From Vibrio sp. 10N.261.45.E2 (GTDB lineage: Bacteria; Pseudomonadota; Gammaproteobacteria; Enterobacterales; Vibrionaceae), in contig NZ_MCZZ01000145.1 of assembly GCF_002875705.1 (NCBI RefSeq), positions 1 through 39,795 of the forward strand: DNA of 39,795 nt, in the 5' to 3' direction. Under the pieces are notes generated by a model. The model saw nothing but the letters and a program-made list of their open reading frames with translations, did no database searches and had not been told where the DNA came from. Shown here in pieces: positions 33,976-39,795 of this stretch (its first letter is position 1; each line of letters opens with the position of its first letter). The position numbers were made by a program, and so were the translations under genes.

Positions 33976-35070
33976 TTAATTTTTACCGGAATAACGAAAC
34001 GCTTCTCTGGTGAGTTGATTTAATTGGTCGTCGTTCATCTTGTTGTGCACAACAGTGATACGGCCCAAATAAACCAACGGAACTTCTGCTTCTCGCTCTT
34101 CCAAATGAAACTTAATCGCTTCAGCCGTTGCCACACCAAGGTCGTCACTCATTCGCATAGGCGTCGCATCCAATTCATCGGAGCGAATCTTTTCTATCTC
34201 TTTCGCAGTACCGCCCCACCCCGTGACATAGACTTCAGACAACATGTCAGCTTTATTTAATGCGTCCACAGCTCCCATGGTCATCGCAGTATTGGCATTG
34301 TGAACCATGGTTACTTCCGGAAAGTTACCGAGCACTAAGCGAATCCCATCGGCTCCGCCTATCTTCTGATATTGCCCAAAGTGTTCATACACAGTTAACC
34401 AGTCACCTTTCTCTTCTACACAATCAATGAAACCTTGTGAGCGTTGAGTGTCTGTTATCCCCGGGATTCCTCGATTTGCTGAAAATTCGACGTTATTTCC
34501 CAGCTCTTTGACAACATGCTCACATAGAACCTCAGCCCCCATCGTACTTGAGAAATCGAACCAACTGTCTGGTTGGTGTTTCCATTGATCATTAGGTGTG
34601 TGAAACGCCCAGATGAAGGTTTTGAAATCTTTTGAAGCAGACAGTTTTTGGATGTTACCAGCCTGGATACCCAGTTCAGACGGGCCAAAAATGACGAAAT
34701 CATAAGGCGTCTCAGAGTTCAGGACTTGCTCGGTGTATTGGGTTTGTAATGAGTGCTCAATTTGCCTTGAGGTAAACTCACTGATCTCAAAAGGTAGCTC
34801 CAAAGCGATGAGTCTTTCCTTCAATGCGGTGTAATTTCTTGTCCAAAAGTCAGAAATATCTGCACTTGGATAAATTAACGCAATTCTTACCGGTTTTTCT
34901 AACGACATCGGAGCAAATAAAACTGGCTCGCCACTTACAGTCTCTTGAAATTTTTCAAGTTTCTTTACATCAGTCTCCGACCTTACCCCATCAGCATTGA
35001 CGTACAAAGGGAGGCAAAAACACGCTGTCAGTAAGATAAATAGAGCATTTTTACAAATTTGACCCGGCAT
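33976..35070 (-). CDS. LuxP-like periplasmic binding protein with altered ligand pocket
   Basis: I chose the ATG at 35070; an upstream in-frame TTG at 35082 is less likely. The 364 residues begin with a signal peptide ending near YVNA-DG. The sequence aligns along its length with LuxP, the autoinducer-2 receptor of Vibrio: RIALIYPSADISDFWTRN, GAVDALNKADMLSEVYVTGW, PMRMSDDLGVATAEAIKF and the C-terminal AFRYSGKN. By eye, LuxP pocket residues Ser79, Trp82, Arg215, Trp289 and Arg310 are kept, but Gln77 is Asp (Asp71 here), Asp267 is Ala and Asn159 is not conserved. A ligand other than autoinducer-2 is therefore likely. No LuxQ-type gene adjoins it. It is divergent from another binding protein with a GGDEF-EAL partner. 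Confidence 0.85.
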   Translation of the reverse strand: MPGQICKNALFILLTACFCLPLYVNADGVRSETDVKKLEKFQETVSGEPVLFAPMSLEKPVRIALIYPSADISDFWTRNYTALKERLIALELPFEISEFTSRQIEHSLQTQYTEQVLNSETPYDFVIFGPSELGIQAGNIQKLSASKDFKTFIWAFHTPNDQWKHQPDSWFDFSSTMGAEVLCEHVVKELGNNVEFSANRGIPGITDTQRSQGFIDCVEEKGDWLTVYEHFGQYQKIGGADGIRLVLGNFPEVTMVHNANTAMTMGAVDALNKADMLSEVYVTGWGGTAKEIEKIRSDELDATPMRMSDDLGVATAEAIKFHLEEREAEVPLVYLGRITVVHNKMNDDQLNQLTREAFRYSGKN

Positions 35071-35082
35071 AACTGTTACCAA

Positions 35083-35151
35083 ATGTTTGAATGTTTATTA
35101 ACAATATTATAAATATAGGGCGATTATAAGTTAAAGCATTTTATAAGCCAT
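35083..35151. promoter_or_regulatory. Divergent promoter region between two binding-protein genes
   Basis: This short A+T-rich spacer must drive both divergent genes. It contains two ATTATAA direct repeats (starting near 35107 and 35123) and an imperfect TGTTTATTAACA palindrome. No certain promoter pair can be named. Confidence 0.35.
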
Positions 35152-36269
35152 ATGAATAAGAGATTAAATTTTGCGAGTTTGTTGCTCGCTACTACTTGCT
35201 GCTCTCAGAGTTTTGCGGGTAATCATGAAGACGATTTCTTCCAATATGCCGAAGAAAAAGTGATGCGAGCGGTTTCTAACCAGCGAACGTGGGATGGCCC
35301 AATGCAAGGCCCAGCAGTGCGTCATGAAAAAAACGTTATTTTCGTCGCGTCCGATTTACGTAATGGTGGAGTTTATGGGGTGGGTAGAGGCATCTCTGAA
35401 GCCATTTCAAACATTAATTGGCACCTGAGGTTCATTGATGGTTTGGGATCGGAAGTGCGCCAAGGTGCGGCAATTAGAAAAGCGATTGGCTTTGAACCCG
35501 ATGCCATTGTTCTTGGCGGCATCGATGCAGTCCGACATAAAACCATTTTGAAACAAGCGGAAGATCTCGGAATCGTCGTTATTGGTTGGCATGCCACTGA
35601 GCTGGTCGGCGGCAACCCTGATATCGGCTTATACACCAACATCACCACCGACCCTCTCGATGTTGCGGAAGTAGCCGCACTCCTCGCGATTGTAAACTCA
35701 AACGGACGAGCAAAAACCGTGGTGTTTACCGACCCGAACTATGAAATAGCGATGATCAAAGCCAACGCAATGATCAACACCATCAAACGTTGCAGCACAT
35801 GTGATGTACTTGAACTGAACTACTTACCGCTAGACGAAATCGCAGAGCAAATGCCCGCGACACTGCAAACGCTAGAAAAGAAATACGATGAAAAAATCAC
35901 TCATATTTTAGCAATCAACGACCTATACATTGATTACGCTGTCCCCTCTTTGGAATCGAATCTTGAAGAATATCGGTTAATTCCACAAAACATTTCAGCG
36001 GGTGACGGCAGCAAAGCCGCATACAAGAGAATCAATAGCGGTCAGTTTCAACTGGCTACCGTTCCTGAACCTTTATATCTACAGGGTTGGCAAATTGTCG
36101 ACGAGCTCAACAGAGCATTCAATCAGATGCCTCCAAGTGGCTACTCAGCTCCTGTACACCTTGTTACTCCTGATAATGTTGAGGAGCTCATTAGCGAGTC
36201 AGACAAAGGTATCTACGACCCTAAAAATGGCTACCGTGAAGCGTATCTGAAAATTTGGAAGCCACAATG
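35152..36269 (+). CDS. Periplasmic sugar-type substrate-binding protein, partner of GGDEF-EAL gene
   Basis: The 372-residue protein has a signal peptide (cut near QSFAG). The Peripla_BP_4/RbsB-like fold shows in VIFVASDLRNGGVYGVGRGI, DAIVLGGIDAVRHKTILKQAEDLGIVVIGWHA, the N-I-T-T-D-P hinge and HILAINDLYIDYAVPSL. There is no permease or ATPase gene nearby. Its stop overlaps the start of a membrane GGDEF-EAL gene (ATGA), so it is more likely a sensory co-receptor than a transporter component. This resembles NspS with MbaA in Vibrio cholerae by arrangement, though the family here is sugar-type rather than polyamine-type. The ribosome site is weak. Confidence 0.85.
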
Positions 36270-38741
36270 AAACTACCTCAGATAAACATCACCCAACGGC
36301 TCATTATTTCAAACCTAGTGTCGCTGTTGATTGTAAGCTTTGCCGTCATCATGGTGATCCGATCGCTCTATTACGTAGAGTCGACACTCAAAACGGAAAC
36401 CTCAACGCACGTATCAGATTTGATTGTTAACTCTGAAATCAGTCGTCGTGTGTTTACGCTCACCTCTCGAGTTAAGTTGTTGGAACAAACTTTTTTGTTC
36501 AGTGAAACTACATTGTCTGAAGAAGCATTTAACGTCGATTTCCAACTACAACGATTAAGAGATCTCTCAACCAACGAAGGGTTCTCACAAAAGATCGACG
36601 CCTTTATCGATAACTTCCATCGCTTCTTAGGCAGTTCACTCGCATTAAATCGAATTCTAAAGCAGACCAATCAAATCGATGCTACGTTGGCCGAACAACT
36701 TGATCACCTCGAGTTTGCAATCGCAGACAGCAAGCTAAGACACTTAGACCAACCCAATTTCATTCGTTATAACAATGAATTAGATCTCATCAACATGTTA
36801 CGAGAGTCTTTCCTTACCTCGGGGAAAATGGTTGGAGACATTCACAGTCGTATCACGCCAGAAACTGAGAAAGTACTGCTTATTGAAGTCGAGAAAGAGC
36901 TCGACATCTTCTTGCTCCATTTAGAAAACGTCGATATAGAAACGTCTGCGGTTATTGCTGAGAAGAAACGAATTCACCGTACCGTGAAGCGATACAATGC
37001 CGCGTTAAAACGTATTCGAGCTAATCTAGAACAGCGTTGGTTGGTTATGGCATCACTGTTAGTTGCTCAAAGTGACTTGTTGGAAATGGTAGAGAAAACC
37101 GAATCTCGCGTACAAAGCCAAGCTTTAGAACTGACCGATAAACTAGAAAAAGAGATCGGTTTATCAAGGTTGAATGCCATCATTATCAGCTTTTCGGCCG
37201 TTGTATTATCAATGCTGTTAGCCAATCACGTTGTGAGACATCACATTCGAAAACCACTCAATGCTCTCAGACACGGCTTCGACCGTTTAGAATCCGGTAG
37301 TCTCAAAAGCCCAATCAACCTTGGAAGAAGTGACGAATGGTCACACTTAGAAAAAGCCTACAACGATATGGCTTTAAGGCTATCTGAAGCTTATCTCGAC
37401 CTCACTGAAGAGAAAAAGAATTTCGACTTCCTCGCGCACCATGACCCACTGACGAATTTGGCAAACCGATTGTTAGCAACCAAGCGGTTAGATGAAGAGA
37501 TTAGAAAATCCCAAGAGGACAACGCCTCTTTCTTATTGTTCTATCTCGATATTGACGAGTTTAAAACCATCAACGACTCCTTAGGACATGAACCTGGAGA
37601 CAACTTATTGGTTAATGTGGGTCACATCCTCAATAACTTGGTCGGTGATAAAGGCTTTGTTGCACGAATGGGTGGTGACGAGTTCTTAGTTGTTTATTCA
37701 AACGTTGGCCTACAGGAAGGTGAGCCGATCGCCGATCGTTTGAATCACGCATTAAGAAAGCCCTATTACATCGGTGATAATTCCATCTTTGTCTCAGCAA
37801 GTATCGGTGTGTGTGAATACCCTACTCATGGTTTCGACCGTGAAACCTTAATTCGAAACGCAGATACCGCTATGTATCACGCCAAAAGGAATGGTAGAGA
37901 TCAATACAAAGTTTACGCGGATAAAATGACTCATGAAGTGAACGACTTAATTGAAACCAACATGGGGCTTCATCAAGCGATAGCCAACGACGAGCTTGAA
38001 GTATTCTTCCAACCTAAAGTCGACTTAGACTCACAAGGGATCATTGGTGCGGAAGCGCTTGTTCGCTGGCGTCATCCGAAGCTTGGGCTCCTTCCACCGG
38101 TTGATTTCCTTGAAGTCGCGGAGAAAAGTGATCTCATTATCGACATCGATAAATGGGTATTTAAGAAAGTAGCCAATCTGATTACCGAGTGGCAACGCAC
38201 TGGAATCGATTTAGAGGGCGTGACTTTCTCAATCAACTTCTCTGCACGAATGTTCTACATGACCGATCTTGCCGAACAACTGCAGGTTATACTCGATGAA
38301 ACCGACTGCAAACCTCATCAGTTGCTACTCGAGATAACAGAAAGAGATATGATGCGAGATTTCGAAACCTGCTCTCGGACGATAGAAGTACTTCATTCAA
38401 AAGGTTACAAGATTGCGATTGATGATTTTGGTACAGGTTACTCTTCGCTGTCCGTATTGAAGAATCTTTCGGCTGATTGCGTAAAATTGGATCGAAGCTT
38501 TATTGAAGACATCAACTCTTCCAAGGTCGATTATGAGATTACTTGCGCGGTGCTTAAACTCGCGCAAATACTCGATTTTTCTGTGATTGCAGAAGGTCTT
38601 GAAACCCAGAGCCATGTTAAGACACTGCGTGAGATTGGTTGTAAATACGCTCAAGGATATTTCTTTGCTCGTCCTCTGCCGATCAATGATTGGGTGTCTT
38701 ACTTCTTACTTAACTCTGAGCAGAGTCAAAAAGAGGCATAA
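36267..38741 (+). CDS. Membrane GGDEF-EAL cyclic-di-GMP enzyme with periplasmic sensor domain
   Basis: I chose the ATG at 36267, which overlaps the upstream stop as ATGA and has GGAAG 6 bases before it; an ATG at 36255 is also in frame. The 824 residues hold a membrane segment (~15-35), a helical periplasmic domain (~36-300), a second membrane segment (~302-322), a HAMP-like linker, GGDEF (469-473, MGGDEF) and EAL (EAL at 596-598; also DFGTGYSSL and KLDRSFI). Both catalytic signatures are intact, so it could make or degrade c-di-GMP. The RxxD inhibitory site before GGDEF is not obvious. The binding protein upstream probably controls it from the periplasm. Confidence 0.92.
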   Translation: MKLPQINITQRLIISNLVSLLIVSFAVIMVIRSLYYVESTLKTETSTHVSDLIVNSEISRRVFTLTSRVKLLEQTFLFSETTLSEEAFNVDFQLQRLRDLSTNEGFSQKIDAFIDNFHRFLGSSLALNRILKQTNQIDATLAEQLDHLEFAIADSKLRHLDQPNFIRYNNELDLINMLRESFLTSGKMVGDIHSRITPETEKVLLIEVEKELDIFLLHLENVDIETSAVIAEKKRIHRTVKRYNAALKRIRANLEQRWLVMASLLVAQSDLLEMVEKTESRVQSQALELTDKLEKEIGLSRLNAIIISFSAVVLSMLLANHVVRHHIRKPLNALRHGFDRLESGSLKSPINLGRSDEWSHLEKAYNDMALRLSEAYLDLTEEKKNFDFLAHHDPLTNLANRLLATKRLDEEIRKSQEDNASFLLFYLDIDEFKTINDSLGHEPGDNLLVNVGHILNNLVGDKGFVARMGGDEFLVVYSNVGLQEGEPIADRLNHALRKPYYIGDNSIFVSASIGVCEYPTHGFDRETLIRNADTAMYHAKRNGRDQYKVYADKMTHEVNDLIETNMGLHQAIANDELEVFFQPKVDLDSQGIIGAEALVRWRHPKLGLLPPVDFLEVAEKSDLIIDIDKWVFKKVANLITEWQRTGIDLEGVTFSINFSARMFYMTDLAEQLQVILDETDCKPHQLLLEITERDMMRDFETCSRTIEVLHSKGYKIAIDDFGTGYSSLSVLKNLSADCVKLDRSFIEDINSSKVDYEITCAVLKLAQILDFSVIAEGLETQSHVKTLREIGCKYAQGYFFARPLPINDWVSYFLLNSEQSQKEA

Positions 38742-38842
38742 CATCGACCGTCGGTACTAAAACGCTTCAACTAAGTAGGTTCATTTGGCCAGCCTTTTAG
38801 AGATCGACTATCTCTGAGAGTTAATCAGTCACTTAAATGCCA

Positions 38843-39748
38843 TCATTGATTTTTCATCAAACAAGGGCTGTTATCAGGCAGCACCAAACAAATGCTTGAT
38901 GGCATGACTTCAAAACGTATTTGGTTGGACCGATTAGGCTCACCATCAAGGTTAATGGGAAGTGACTGAGGGAAATCTATCTCTAACCAGCGAGATTGAG
39001 TGTGAACAATGTACTTGCCGTCGTCGGCTGGATGCTTGAGTTCTTCGATGACTTTTGGCAAGTCAGAAGCAACGAAGGCTTTGACGAGAGTCAGATCCAT
39101 TAAGCCGTCATCAATCAAAGCGTTCGGTGCGAGCTCTTGCCCACCACTAGCCAAGCGGCCATTACAAAAAGCCCCAACAAGGATCTCACCAGTAAAGCTG
39201 CCTTTATCTATCGTCAACGTGCCACTGTAAGGTTTAAAACCGAGAGCTTTCACCACACCTGTCAGCGTGTATGCGCCACCACCAAGAAAGTCTTTGAGTT
39301 CAACAGGCGTTTCCGCAGTCACTTCCGCGCCAAATCCTGCTGCGGCAACATTCATGAAATAACGGTCATTCGCGCGAACACTATCCACCGCAAACGCATT
39401 CCCTTCCAGCGCTAACTTAAAAGCATCTGCAACATCATTGGGGATTCCCGTTGCGGTAGCAAAATCATTCGCGGTTCCCATTGGAATAATCGCAAGTTGT
39501 GGTCTCTCACTGGCTCGGAACTGATTAAGCGCATTAACGGCTTCATTCACGGTTCCATCGCCACCAGCTACAATCAGCCGCTTCACACCATCGCATATTG
39601 CTTCGCTGACCAAACGAAACATGTCTGACGATTCCCACGTCACTCTAACCTGCAGATCAACATCATTATCCCTTGCCGCATAGATCGCTTGCCTTAACTC
39701 AGGGATATTGGCTTTCTTTCCATTTAAAATTGCGCGAATGCTTTCCAT
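38843..39748 (-). CDS. yegS: YegS-like diacylglycerol/lipid kinase
   Basis: The 301-residue length is typical. The catalytic-domain motif VAGGDGTVNEA (GGDGT at 62-66) is followed by AIIPMGTANDFA and AAAGFGAEVT, with the later GQELAPNALIDDGLMDLTLV and SLPINLDGEP motifs of the DAGK/YegS family. It is a cytosolic, membrane-associated kinase that phosphorylates phosphatidylglycerol or diacylglycerol-type lipids; the exact substrate is not certain. AAGGA lies 8 bases before the start. It is convergent with the GGDEF-EAL gene and stands alone in the window. Confidence 0.92.
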   Translation of the reverse strand: MESIRAILNGKKANIPELRQAIYAARDNDVDLQVRVTWESSDMFRLVSEAICDGVKRLIVAGGDGTVNEAVNALNQFRASERPQLAIIPMGTANDFATATGIPNDVADAFKLALEGNAFAVDSVRANDRYFMNVAAAGFGAEVTAETPVELKDFLGGGAYTLTGVVKALGFKPYSGTLTIDKGSFTGEILVGAFCNGRLASGGQELAPNALIDDGLMDLTLVKAFVASDLPKVIEELKHPADDGKYIVHTQSRWLEIDFPQSLPINLDGEPNRSNQIRFEVMPSSICLVLPDNSPCLMKNQ

Positions 39749-39795
39749 GGCTATGTCCTTGTATGGGCTAACTTGATGTTTAGGAGCAATAAAGT

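Noticed and set aside
38799..38815. Hairpin AGAGAT/ATCTCT between GGDEF-EAL and yegS as terminator
   Set aside because: Stem is only 6 A/T-containing pairs and no T run follows on either strand.

Overview
The window looks like chromosomal DNA of a marine gammaproteobacterium, most likely a Vibrio. This is inferred from a LuxP-like periplasmic binding protein, a giant tandem-95 repeat adhesin beside a dedicated type I secretion operon, the abundance of hybrid kinase and GGDEF/EAL genes, and moderately A+T-rich codon use. No rRNA, tRNA or CRISPR was seen. No gene-free stretch exceeds 300 bases.

Region 1 (1-21055) is a surface-protein export locus. Positions 1-177 are one end of an IS3-family element, inserted into the 3' part of a giant repeat-protein gene on the minus strand (start 11808). 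The open part still encodes 3886 residues: an acidic Q/N-rich N-terminus and about thirty ~95-residue cadherin-like domains, many in a four-domain, 1149-bp higher-order unit. The C-terminal part and any type I secretion signal are missing. Divergently transcribed is a tight operon: a small HPt-like protein, an HlyD-type adaptor, a two-pass membrane pseudo-histidine kinase with an intact C-terminal receiver, a TolC-type outer membrane protein, and two ABC-transporter proteins. The two ABC proteins overlap by 4 bp and both have degenerate catalytic motifs. The HPt-like protein has Lys at the phospho-His position and the kinase has Tyr at its H-box His. This combination of an adhesin secretion machine with decayed phosphorelay parts and two non-canonical ATPases is the most unusual system here.

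Region 2 (21165-26501) holds a small unknown gene, then an apparent operon of a large hybrid kinase (active HisKA/HATPase plus two near-duplicate receivers), a short PstS-like periplasmic protein and a porin-like beta-barrel. A perfect 22-bp palindrome lies immediately upstream of the kinase start, and a clear terminator closes the operon.

Region 3 (26763-33861) carries gamma-glutamyltransferase, a periplasmic HEAT/TPR protein, a radical-SAM anaerobic sulfatase-maturase-like enzyme, a divergent SUMF1/FGE-fold lipoprotein without the catalytic Cys pair, and a Thr-nucleophile alkaline-phosphatase-fold enzyme. No sulfatase is visible.

Region 4 (33976-39748) contains a LuxP paralogue with an altered ligand pocket, divergent from a second periplasmic sugar-type binding protein whose stop overlaps the start of a membrane GGDEF-EAL protein. 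This layout resembles binding-protein-controlled c-di-GMP sensors. A YegS-like lipid kinase ends the window. Functional links between regions, for example c-di-GMP or kinase control of the adhesin, are inference only.
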